From Candidatus Gastranaerophilales bacterium (GTDB lineage: Bacteria > Cyanobacteriota > Vampirovibrionia > Gastranaerophilales > Gastranaerophilaceae): a DNA stretch of 25,806 nucleotides. The position numbers and the translations under genes are program-made. The notes beneath the pieces were generated by a model that saw only the letters and a program-made list of their open reading frames with translations, was not told the origin of the DNA and made no database searches. How positions within the stretch are numbered: position 1 is the stretch's first letter; every line of letters starts with the position of its first letter. The DNA lies in assembly GCA_947625445.1 (NCBI GenBank), contig CANQOM010000006.1:1-25806 (forward strand), read 5' to 3'. This document shows positions 8,576-15,880 of this stretch, one piece after another.

Positions 8576-8605
8576 GTTGCAAACGGGTTGCAAAAAAGTT
8601 GCAAA
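8576..8605 (+). repeat. Three GTTGCAAA repeats in 11-bp phase
   Basis: GTTGCAAA occurs at 8576-8583, 8587-8594 and 8598-8605, exactly 11 bp start to start, so all copies lie on about the same face of the helix. A related GTTGCAAT lies at 8671-8678. The array is about 140 bp from the tRNA core. Phased short direct repeats beside a tRNA attachment core are typical of integrase arm-type sites or excisionase sites, and iterons of replication or partition proteins look similar. The function is inferred. Confidence 0.7.
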
Positions 8606-8742
8606 AATTCTGGAAAACCATGAAAAGTTCTGATAAAAAAAGAGAATAAAAAATGGGCTGAAATTCATGTGTTGCAATCATTTGTGATAAATCCTGATAA
8701 TTATGGTTACAAGTGAAAAAGCCTGCAAATAGGGCTCTTATA

Positions 8743-8789
8743 GGCTCATAACCCGAAGGTCAGTGGTTCAAATCCACTTCCCGCAACCA
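8743..8789 (+). other. 3' fragment of initiator tRNA-Met (CAT), probable att site
   Basis: The segment contains the anticodon loop CTCATAA followed by CCC, a variable region, a perfect T-arm (AGTGG, TTCAAAT, CCACT), the acceptor 3' strand TCCCGCA, discriminator A and encoded CCA. The A72 position and CCC anticodon-stem strand are initiator-type features. There is no D-arm or 5' acceptor strand (TGCGGGA or CGCGGGA) upstream, so this is not a functional tRNA. Such 3' tRNA duplications mark the far end of elements integrated by tyrosine recombinases. With the fragment on the plus strand, the element lies to the left and the ancestral chromosome to the right. Confidence 0.85.
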
Positions 8790-8797
8790 TATAAATT

Positions 8798-8833
8798 AAA
8801 GACTTTTGGTTTTTCTGCCGAAAGTCTTTTTTT
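8798..8833 (+). terminator. Factor-independent terminator after the tRNA fragment
   Basis: A 12-bp stem pairs AAAGACTTTTGG (8798-8809) with CCGAAAGTCTTT (8818-8829), with one G-T wobble and an 8-base loop, followed by a T-run to 8833. Lying nine bases past the tRNA CCA end, it was probably the terminator of the original tRNA gene, which supports placing the chromosome side to the right. Confidence 0.85.
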
Positions 8834-8899
8834 GTTTAGCCCCCTATTAGCCCGCCTTTTATATTTGATATTGCTAAAATAATATTTTTATTATGGATA

Positions 8900-10885
8900 T
8901 TAACAATTTAATGTATCTATTGTTTTATCTATTTCTTGTAATAATTCATTATCTGAATCATCTTTTTCATATTGTTCAATTGCACCTTTTGTCACTTGTT
9001 TATTTTCGTCTATTTGTGCAATAACAACATCTCCATCTTTGTTATATACGTTATATTTATTATCATCAGTTTTTGCAATTATGAGATTATAATCATCAAT
9101 AGTAGCTTCTTTAACTATAGTACTATCTTTATCCCGAACTTTTTGCCCCGGCGCAAATTGGTTAACAAGAAGGTATTCAAGAGTTTTTGTTAAGTAAGCT
9201 TTCATTGGCTCGTTTGTATCCTCTACCGAGTTGCTTATGTTATGAATTTGACTTGCCAGCTCATTTTTTTCATAAATAGACCATTTATTATTTTCGTTTT
9301 CGCAAATTGCTTTATACATAGTTGTAGGTGAGTGTGTATCAAATAAGAAATTATTTAAATCTTCTATTCCCGATAAAATAGGATTTCCTTCTTCGTCTCT
9401 TTTAAGTTTTGTATATTCAACTCCAACTTGATGTGTTTTCCCAGAAACTTCGGTTAACAGTAAATTTATAGCATCTGTATATGCATTAATTGATGTCATT
9501 TTATTTTTGCATTTATTAATTATTTTTTTATTTTCTTTTACAAAATCCTTATTAAAACCTTGTCCATCAAAGGATAGACAATTATCAATTGTTATTTTAT
9601 TTCCGTCAGGATTATTTTTTTCTTCTTTTTCATTCATTATAGTGGAATACATTGCGAAATTACCACCTTTAGAGTGTCCTGAAACCGTTATGTGAATATC
9701 TGAAGGATTATTACTATATTCTTTTAATGTTGCTTGTTGTCTTTTAATATATTCATATGCAGCTTTTTGTAATGGTGTATCTTCAGTATTTAAACCTGTA
9801 GCGTTATCTTCCCAGGCGGTAGCATTACTTGTACCTTGATATACAACTGTCGGATTATCTATTAATTTTCCGTTACTATCAAGATGTCCATAAGTTGTTG
9901 CATTAATATAGTTTTCATCTATATCGGCATTATCTAAAATTGTTAAAGATGCTACTTGTTCATTATTAGCTATATCATTCAACATTTGTGCATAAAGTTC
10001 ATAATCTTCAGTTTGCATAGAAAAACCACTATCTGCAAGTGCTTTTGCACCTTCTGCCGTAAAATTTCCATTTGCATCTAATAATGTATTATCATTTTCT
10101 GATTTAAGTTTTTCTTTTTGTTCATTTATAATTTCCCCCAGTGTTTTACCCTTATTATTTGCGTTCGCTATGGGTGAATATGAAATGTTTGAAAGTAATA
10201 ACATATTTTGATTTGTTAAACCATTATATTGTTTCGTATTTGATATTTCTTCATCCTTTAATTGTTCTTTTTCTTCTGAATCTATTGCTTTATTTATTGC
10301 ATTCTTTAATGTTCCGCTTAATATAACAGTGCCAAATGTCTTAATTCCTGAAGAAAAATCATCCTGTTTTAATGATTCATTAAGCGCTGAGTCAAAATTA
10401 TTCAGAATGTCACCTTCAGCAGCAATATTAACAAGAGAAAAGGTGAAGTTCTTTAGTGGATCAATATTATCATGTACAGATTCCGTTATATCTTCTATTT
10501 TATGTAGAGTGTTTATACCATTGTCTAAATTCTCAAAATTATCTTCTTCGGGTTTATATATAGAATCAATTCCGTTAGCTATATCTTCTATACCATTGGT
10601 TCCCATTTTAAAAATATTATTTATATTATTTAAAGTGTTTGCTTTATGATCTATATAAGTATTAGCTACATTATCCATAAAGTTAGTACCTATGGTTTGA
10701 AATTTATTCAATGTGTCATCCCCGGTAAATAAACTTCCAATAGCATTACCACTATCTCCTAATAAATCTTTTCCAGTTTCAAAAATATTATATATATCTT
10801 CTCCTTTTCCTTTTATAAAATCTTCTGCGGAGTTTAAAGCATCTTTACCTCTATTTAAAAAAGAATTAAATATTCCATCTACCAT
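8900..10885 (-). CDS. Serine hydrolase/lipase-like protein, Mbeg1/DUF2974 type
   Basis: This is an alpha/beta-hydrolase of about 661 residues. Numbering from the longer frame start, the nucleophile motif is SGHSKGGN at 405-412 with Ser408. Likely triad partners are D474 in AYTDAINLL and H521 in FDTHSPTTMY. The GHSKGGN form is characteristic of Mbeg1/DUF2974 proteins. The first 350 residues are unusual: Asn/Asp/Ile-rich, amphipathic, with repeated short FKxGxNGI-like units and no signal peptide. A C-terminal tail of about 70 residues follows the last hydrolase segments. The frame begins at 10894, but AAGGA abuts that ATG. The ATG at 10885 has nine-base spacing and is preferred. An esterase acting on a lipid or acyl ester is expected; the substrate is unknown. 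The long helical N-terminus could be a secretion or assembly domain. Confidence 0.8.
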   Translation of the reverse strand: MVDGIFNSFLNRGKDALNSAEDFIKGKGEDIYNIFETGKDLLGDSGNAIGSLFTGDDTLNKFQTIGTNFMDNVANTYIDHKANTLNNINNIFKMGTNGIEDIANGIDSIYKPEEDNFENLDNGINTLHKIEDITESVHDNIDPLKNFTFSLVNIAAEGDILNNFDSALNESLKQDDFSSGIKTFGTVILSGTLKNAINKAIDSEEKEQLKDEEISNTKQYNGLTNQNMLLLSNISYSPIANANNKGKTLGEIINEQKEKLKSENDNTLLDANGNFTAEGAKALADSGFSMQTEDYELYAQMLNDIANNEQVASLTILDNADIDENYINATTYGHLDSNGKLIDNPTVVYQGTSNATAWEDNATGLNTEDTPLQKAAYEYIKRQQATLKEYSNNPSDIHITVSGHSKGGNFAMYSTIMNEKEEKNNPDGNKITIDNCLSFDGQGFNKDFVKENKKIINKCKNKMTSINAYTDAINLLLTEVSGKTHQVGVEYTKLKRDEEGNPILSGIEDLNNFLFDTHSPTTMYKAICENENNKWSIYEKNELASQIHNISNSVEDTNEPMKAYLTKTLEYLLVNQFAPGQKVRDKDSTIVKEATIDDYNLIIAKTDDNKYNVYNKDGDVVIAQIDENKQVTKGAIEQYEKDDSDNELLQEIDKTIDTLNC

Positions 10886-10947
10886 TGAAATCATTCCTTA
10901 AAATTACACACTGACATAATTTTCTTATCGGAATTTTTTGTAATTTC

Positions 10948-10975
10948 TTTATACGTATACCACTTACTTTTACAA
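10948..10975 (-). promoter_or_regulatory. Candidate promoter of the hydrolase gene
   Basis: On the minus strand TTGTAA (10975-10970), a 16-bp spacer and TATAAA (10953-10948) lie about 60 bases upstream of the hydrolase start. A TATACGTATA palindrome (10950-10959) overlaps the -10. The match is moderate and has no experimental support. Confidence 0.45.
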
Positions 10976-11468
10976 ATATTTACACTGTTTTAAAACAACT
11001 TAATATATCTTAATTATATGTTATTTATATATCAAAAATGGGTATTATATTAATGTGAAGTATGCTTTTTTATAAGATATATTATTAACATTAAGTTTTA
11101 CTAATTAATCATAATAATTTAAATTAATTTGAAAATAATAAAATAATTTTATAAATATTGAAACATTAATAGTACAAATTATATGACAAGACAGGTATAT
11201 TGTTATGCAGATTTTGCATTGCACTTATACAAGAAATAAAGTCATTTAATCTGGCATTACACTCTGCTTTGACTCAGGGTCTAAGCTTAAGTGTCATACT
11301 GAGGTTCGCTTTGCAATCTTTTAAATAAGTCATTCAAAATTTATACTTAGCTAACGCATACAGGCTCAGTCATCCTCACTTTGTTGCGATATTTCGCTTT
11401 GCAACACCTTTGGCGTACACGTATTTACTCAGACATTTTAGTGTTTAAAAAAGAAAGGAAAAATCATT
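10976..11468. other. Intergenic stretch with a diverged 12-bp repeat
   Basis: The left half (to about 11210) is extremely AT-rich and I see nothing in it. The right half (about 11220-11430) is more GC-rich and contains TTCGCTTTGCAA twice (11305-11316 and 11393-11404), each next to a GTCAT-containing stretch (GTGTCATACTGAGG, GTCATCCTCAC). This suggests two decayed copies of an intergenic repeat family. A weak promoter for the downstream gene may exist (TTGCAA at 11399, 17 bp, TATTTA at 11422). Confidence 0.4.
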
Positions 11469-12359
11469 ATGATGAATATTCAATATGAAAATTTAAACAA
11501 TTTTTTAGATAATTATTTTGACGCTACATTTGTTGAACCAAATGATGTATTAATCAGTGAAGACAAAACAACAATAACAATAGTTAATTGTTTAAACGAG
11601 TTAGAATACACTATTTATAACTCTGAAACAAACATGCAGGCAGCAGTTTGGATGAAGAGCAAAAATGGAACTGTTGTATTTTCTAATTTGAATCCAAAAA
11701 TTAAATATTCAATCAGAGCAAAACAAAAACAAATGATACCAATGCCGGTTGTAAAACCGGAAATAATTATTTCACCTTCAATACCTGTAAAAGATGCACA
11801 GATTATCATGCCTGCAAACGAAGGTTCATTTAATCCTATTAACGGATGCGGGAAAATAGTTATAAATACCTTTGACAATCACGGATATGCTATATTAAAT
11901 AACCAAAATAAACCTCTAAGTGAAAAACAAATAAAACAATGGAATGTTCGAGTAACAGACGAAAAAGGATTCTTACTGCCTAAAACAGAAGACGGCTATT
12001 ATTTCGGATGCAAAACAAATATGGTATTTGAAGTTCCGGCAGGTGGCACATTCAGAATGGGAGGTAAGATATTAGATAAAAATATTACTTATATTGACGG
12101 TCAATTATTCAAGACAATAGGAATATATTATAATGCCTGGTTTGAATATATTCCTCCTTATTCCAGATTTGACAAAGGACATTACAGAGCAATTGTAAAT
12201 CCTGCTTGTAAAGCTTCAATTTATACAATGTCAGATACTTCAGGAAGGGTTCTTGCAACTAAGCAATTAAAATCGGATGAAAACATAATTATATTTACAA
12301 CCTTTACACCCAGCTATAATATTTCTTTAAAAGGTAATATGATTGCACTCAGTGAGTAA
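11469..12359 (+). CDS. Unidentified 296-residue protein
   Basis: I do not recognise this protein. AGGA nine bases before the ATG supports the start; a second ATG follows immediately. It has no signal peptide and no membrane segment. Residues 1-90 and 210-296 look beta-rich. A proline-rich linker around 92-115 (PMPVVKPEIIISPSIPVK) separates an N-terminal from a C-terminal part. The C-terminal part has many aromatic and glycine positions, as in carbohydrate-binding or immunoglobulin-like beta sandwiches (for example NAWFEYIPPYSRFDKGHY). That resemblance is compositional only. It stands alone: a gene-free stretch precedes it and a bidirectional terminator follows 37 bases after its stop. Confidence 0.75.
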   Translation: MMNIQYENLNNFLDNYFDATFVEPNDVLISEDKTTITIVNCLNELEYTIYNSETNMQAAVWMKSKNGTVVFSNLNPKIKYSIRAKQKQMIPMPVVKPEIIISPSIPVKDAQIIMPANEGSFNPINGCGKIVINTFDNHGYAILNNQNKPLSEKQIKQWNVRVTDEKGFLLPKTEDGYYFGCKTNMVFEVPAGGTFRMGGKILDKNITYIDGQLFKTIGIYYNAWFEYIPPYSRFDKGHYRAIVNPACKASIYTMSDTSGRVLATKQLKSDENIIIFTTFTPSYNISLKGNMIALSE

Positions 12360-12396
12360 ATATTTAATTTAGTGTGGCAATCGTAAAGTTGCATAC

Positions 12397-12431
12397 AAAA
12401 AAGGGCTTATAAAAATAAAAGCCCTTTTTTT
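12397..12431. terminator. Bidirectional factor-independent terminator
   Basis: AAAAAAGGGCTT (12397-12408) pairs perfectly with AAGCCCTTTTTT (12419-12430) around a 10-base loop. The A- and T-runs on the two sides let it stop transcription from both the 296-residue gene and the convergent flippase-like gene. Confidence 0.9.
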
Positions 12432-12455
12432 AATATTCATGTCGATTAAATTAAA

Positions 12456-13355
12456 CTAATTATTTTTATCTTTAGAAATATACGGAATAAAACCTAAAGT
12501 ACTTGCAAAGAAAGTAATCATATTAAATGTCATAACAAATAATACTGCAGAAGAGGTATCAATATTAAATGGTTTTAACATATATACATAGACAAGTTCC
12601 TTACATCCTATTCCATTTATAGAAATAGGCAAAGAAGCTACTATTGCAGTTATCGGATATAATAATAAATAATATGATATAGGAATATTTAAGTTATACA
12701 TTAATGCAATAAAGTAATGTATTATTATAAGTAATAAATGGAAGAACAAAGATAAAAATGTAATTTTGAATATACATTTTTTTTCACAAAGTAATAAAAC
12801 AGACTCAAATATATGAATAAATTTTTCAGGAATTAATTTTTTATTTTTAGTTACAAAAATAAAAATAATAATCCCGATAAAAGAACCAAGAATTAAGCAG
12901 AGATTAAAAATATTAATCCAAAATAAATTATGATAAAAAATGGAACCTAATATAATAAACAAAACAAGAACACAAACACCTGTAATTCTGTCAGATATAA
13001 CAGAGATTATAGCTTTTGTAGTAGAAAGCGGTTCATTATTTTTAAGTTTTATAACTTTAATTATGTCACCGCCAATATTTGTAGGTAAAAACATATTATA
13101 AAACATACCGAGAAAATATAATCTTAAATACAAGATAAATTTATTATTAAAATTTAATCTTTGTGATAAAATCATCCATTTTCTTGCAGAAACCACTTGC
13201 CCTATAATATAAAGGAATAAAGAAAATATAAAAAACTTATAATCGGCATTCACAAGCATATGTATAAATTCTTGCCTGCTTGTTTTACTAAAAAGAAATA
13301 TTAGAATGCCGATACCAAATATAAGTTTTAAAAAAAATTTTAGTTTTTTCTTCAT
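12456..13355 (-). CDS. LPG-synthase-TM/flippase-type membrane protein
   Basis: This 299-residue polytopic membrane protein has about eight hydrophobic segments. Family signatures of the lysylphosphatidylglycerol-synthase transmembrane/UPF0104 group (PF03706) are visible: FLGMFYNMFLPTNIGGD near residues 80-97, SVISDRITGV near 120, and NGIGCKELVYVYML near 250. The soluble aminoacyl-transferase domain of MprF is absent. Stand-alone members are proposed to move lipids or lipid-linked sugars across the membrane, and they often sit next to polyprenyl-phosphate glycosyltransferases, as here. Its ATG overlaps the end of the upstream GT2 gene by four bases (ATGA), so the two are translationally coupled. 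Flipping of the GT2 product is inferred. Confidence 0.85.
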   Translation of the reverse strand: MKKKLKFFLKLIFGIGILIFLFSKTSRQEFIHMLVNADYKFFIFSLFLYIIGQVVSARKWMILSQRLNFNNKFILYLRLYFLGMFYNMFLPTNIGGDIIKVIKLKNNEPLSTTKAIISVISDRITGVCVLVLFIILGSIFYHNLFWINIFNLCLILGSFIGIIIFIFVTKNKKLIPEKFIHIFESVLLLCEKKCIFKITFLSLFFHLLLIIIHYFIALMYNLNIPISYYLLLYPITAIVASLPISINGIGCKELVYVYMLKPFNIDTSSAVLFVMTFNMITFFASTLGFIPYISKDKNN

Positions 13356-14281
13356 AAAATTGTTTCTACCGTATAATTTTGACCTTTATAGTATTCTAAA
13401 CTTAATTTAAGAATACTTTCAAAAACAAGTCCTATTGCAATAAATACAAATGATGAGACAACAAGAATAACCATCAAAATCAAGTATAACAATAAAATAT
13501 TGGTATTTGACAGATTAAAAAATAAACAAATAAAAGGAATAAAAGATAATAACAATGAAATAAGAGCCAATCCTCCCCAAAAATACATAGGTTTATTTTT
13601 ATATCTCTGCCAAAAGGAAATTGCAATTATATCAATTATGACTCTGAAAACTCTTAATATATTATATTTGCTTTTTCCATACATTCTTGAATGATGTTCA
13701 ACTTCAACTTCCGCAATTCTGGTACTATGTTCCAAAAATCTTGCGGGTATAAACCTGTGATGATCTGCGAATAAATTTATATTTCTGAGTATATTTCCGT
13801 TATAAGCCTTAAGAGTACAACCGGTATCATGCAAACCTGTTTTTGTTATTTTAGAAATTAAGCCGTTAGCTATTTTAGAAGGAATAGTCCGTGTTAAATT
13901 ATCGTGTCTGTTTTTTCTCCAACCACTCACTAAATCATAGCCTTGATTATACTTTTCAACAAGCTTTGGTATATCATTAGGGTCATTTTGTAAATCCGCA
14001 TCGAGTGTAATAATAATATCACCTGAAGAATTATTAATACCTGCCTGCATCGCAGCAGTTTGACCATAATTTCTTCTGAATTTTATTATCTTTGTATGTT
14101 CATTCTTTATAGATTTTAATATCTCAAAGCTATTATCAGTTGAACAATCATCAACATAAATTATTTCATATCCGCCTTCAAAACTGTTAAGAACATTAGT
14201 AAGTTTTTCCTGAAGTAATTTTAAATTATCTTCTTCATTATAAACAGGAATAACAATTGAAATTTTTTTATTATCCGTCAT
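13352..14281 (-). CDS. GT2 polyprenyl-phosphate glycosyltransferase (ArnC/GtrB/DPM1-like)
   Basis: This 309-residue membrane-anchored glycosyltransferase probably moves a sugar from a nucleotide donor to undecaprenyl phosphate on the cytoplasmic face. The GT-A fold begins with ISIVIPVYNEEDNL. The metal-binding DAD motif is at 94-96 within LDADLQNDP, which is typical of ArnC/GtrB enzymes. DTGCTLKAY and the GKSKYN segment are also family features. Two C-terminal transmembrane helices lie at about 233-256 and 264-293. AGGA nine bases upstream supports the ATG, and an extended -10 lies about 46 bases upstream. It is followed by a coupled flippase-type gene and is divergent from GT39-type enzymes that would use a polyprenyl-phosphate sugar as donor. 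The sugar cannot be told from sequence. Confidence 0.92.
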   Translation of the reverse strand: MTDNKKISIVIPVYNEEDNLKLLQEKLTNVLNSFEGGYEIIYVDDCSTDNSFEILKSIKNEHTKIIKFRRNYGQTAAMQAGINNSSGDIIITLDADLQNDPNDIPKLVEKYNQGYDLVSGWRKNRHDNLTRTIPSKIANGLISKITKTGLHDTGCTLKAYNGNILRNINLFADHHRFIPARFLEHSTRIAEVEVEHHSRMYGKSKYNILRVFRVIIDIIAISFWQRYKNKPMYFWGGLALISLLLSFIPFICLFFNLSNTNILLLYLILMVILVVSSFVFIAIGLVFESILKLSLEYYKGQNYTVETIL

Positions 14282-14326
14282 ATTATTACATCCTATTCCA
14301 GTCTAATTCTTTGTATCTTAAAATTT

Positions 14327-14335
14327 ATTATATCA
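14327..14335 (-). promoter_or_regulatory. Extended -10 promoter of the GT2/flippase operon
   Basis: On the minus strand TGATATAAT matches the extended -10 consensus exactly. No good -35 is seen at the usual distance, which an extended -10 can tolerate. It lies about 46 bases upstream of the GT2 start. Confidence 0.6.
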
Positions 14336-14401
14336 AAATTTTCCGAAACTAACTATTATTTCTTTATAAAATATATATTAAAACTATCAATCTTGTAACA
14401 T

Positions 14402-14430
14402 TTGAACAAGATTAAGAAAGATGATATAAT
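14402..14430 (+). promoter_or_regulatory. Sigma-70-type promoter of the plus-strand glycan operon
   Basis: TTGAAC (14402-14407), an exact 17-bp spacer and TATAAT (14425-14430) preceded by TGA form a near-consensus promoter with extended -10. Transcription would start about 25 bases before the first gene. It is divergent from the minus-strand GT2 promoter about 90 bp away. Confidence 0.8.
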
Positions 14431-14461
14431 CGCTATTATTATAATTATTACGTTGTAGGAA

Positions 14462-15880
14462 ATGAAAAATTCGGATAGCAAACTAAATTTTGACAGAGGA
14501 ATCGAGATACTTGTTCTTAACATTATGCTCATAGTAAGTGCATTATTATGTATCTTTCAGTTTTTTGATCATGATGAGTTTGAAGCAATACATACGACCT
14601 GGAAAATATTAAAAGGTCAAGTAATATATATTGACTTCTTTCAGCAAAAACCTCCTTTTTTCCATATCACTATGATTCCGCTTTTAAAAATATTTTCAGA
14701 AACTATAAGAGCACTATTTGCCTGTAAAATATTTTGTTATATGTTATTTTTAGGTATTGTATATGCAACATATCTCGTATCTAAATATGTTTTCGGTTCA
14801 AAAATAAAATTACTAACACCAATAATATTACTATCTTGCACTTTTTTCACGGATAAATTGACTGAAATAAGACCGGATACTTTATATATAATGCTTATAA
14901 TGTTTGCTATTGCATTCTTATATAAAAATATAAAAATCAAAAAAACTAACCTTATTATAAGTGCATTATTGGCAGGAGCGAGCTTCGCAGTTTTGCCAAA
15001 AGCTATATTTTATATATTTCCTATATCATTAATTCTGCTTTTCAGACTTTATAAAAAGAAAATATCAATAACAGATTTACTTTTGTATGGGTTAATAACA
15101 CTTATTCCAATAATTCTTTCCTTTATATATTTCTTAAGTAAATCAATTAATTTTGAACAATATTGGTTTTTCAATTTTTTAATTAACTACAAATTTATGG
15201 GGGCGTTTTCTTCAAAATCATTCTTTTTACAATTATTATATGAAAACGGTATTTTCTTGTTTACTGCAATTATAGGTTTATTTTGTTTAAAGGGATACAG
15301 ACAAAAAGAAATCGGAGTTATGTCCGTAATTCTCTTTTTAAGCGTTTTTTTAATAAACGTCCCGAACAAACAATATTTTGTTCCGGCAATGCCTTTTTTT
15401 GCAATGATTTCAGCCAATACAATAAACAAAATACAAAATAAATATAATTTTTCAGTTATAATATCATTACTGTTAATAATATTTTATCCATTGCAATGCC
15501 TTTTTAAAGAAATTCAAAATTATAAAAATTCATCGCAGCTGGATGTTATAAACTATGTTCTTAACACTACCGACAAAGATGATAAAATATATGACGGAAG
15601 CATATATTTCAATATATACAGAGATGATGTAGACTATTTTTGGTTTTCAGTAAGACCTAAAGGAGCTGCCGAAACTTACAGAAGTTTCAAACCAAGGGAC
15701 TATGATATCTATAAAGACATTAAAGAAAAGAAACCGAAAATTATTAATATAAAATATTTAGATATTGAAAATGAAGAAATTAAAAATAATTACACACCAA
15801 TAACAGAATATAATTTCAGAAGGAACAGAATAATGTATCTGCTTTACAAAAGGAAAGATAATAATGAAAATATTAAGTAA
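14462..15880 (+). CDS. GT39/ArnT-like membrane glycosyltransferase
   Basis: This 472-residue GT-C enzyme should transfer a sugar from a polyprenyl-phosphate donor to an acceptor on the outer face of the cytoplasmic membrane. After the first helix, the catalytic-loop signature DHDEFEAIHTTW (D38-E39), then GQVIYIDFFQQKPPFFH, is typical of PMT_2/ArnT proteins. About ten further hydrophobic segments follow, then a short soluble C-terminal part (about 365-472). The ATG at 14462 is only one base from an AGGA, which is tight, but no better in-frame start retains the first helix. It overlaps the next GT39-like gene by 17 bases and is the first gene of the plus-strand operon. Confidence 0.85.
   Translation: MKNSDSKLNFDRGIEILVLNIMLIVSALLCIFQFFDHDEFEAIHTTWKILKGQVIYIDFFQQKPPFFHITMIPLLKIFSETIRALFACKIFCYMLFLGIVYATYLVSKYVFGSKIKLLTPIILLSCTFFTDKLTEIRPDTLYIMLIMFAIAFLYKNIKIKKTNLIISALLAGASFAVLPKAIFYIFPISLILLFRLYKKKISITDLLLYGLITLIPIILSFIYFLSKSINFEQYWFFNFLINYKFMGAFSSKSFFLQLLYENGIFLFTAIIGLFCLKGYRQKEIGVMSVILFLSVFLINVPNKQYFVPAMPFFAMISANTINKIQNKYNFSVIISLLLIIFYPLQCLFKEIQNYKNSSQLDVINYVLNTTDKDDKIYDGSIYFNIYRDDVDYFWFSVRPKGAAETYRSFKPRDYDIYKDIKEKKPKIINIKYLDIENEEIKNNYTPITEYNFRRNRIMYLLYKRKDNNENIK

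Larger units (their letters stand above)
8376..8742. other. Non-coding island end next to the attachment site
   Basis: No convincing gene is seen in these 367 bases. A 76-codon minus-strand frame here has no ribosome site and an implausible composition. The stretch is locally more GC-rich than its neighbours. It contains a 9-bp inverted repeat (8521-8560), a CAACGTTG palindrome (8545-8552), three GTTGCAAA copies spaced 11 bp (8576-8605) and a GTTGCAAT (8671-8678). Just before the tRNA fragment, GGGCTCTTATA at 8732-8742 resembles the anticodon-arm sequence that follows. The content suggests integrase or excisionase binding sites. Confidence 0.5.

Noticed and set aside
8576..8605. CRISPR-like array
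   Set aside because: The repeats are 8 bp with 3-bp gaps. There are no spacers of about 30 bp and no cas genes, so binding-site iterons are a better reading.
8447..8677. 76-codon minus-strand open frame
   Set aside because: It has no ribosome site and a Phe/Cys-rich implausible composition. It spans the phased repeats and inverted repeat, so it is better read as non-coding.
8701..8789. A complete tRNA-Met gene
   Set aside because: The T-arm, acceptor 3' strand and anticodon loop are present, but no D-arm and no 5' acceptor strand complementary to TCCCGCA can be found upstream.
10329..10649. 106-codon plus-strand frame inside the hydrolase gene
   Set aside because: It is antisense to the hydrolase N-terminal region. 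The Ser/Leu-rich composition is what an Asn/Asp-rich coding strand gives in reverse.
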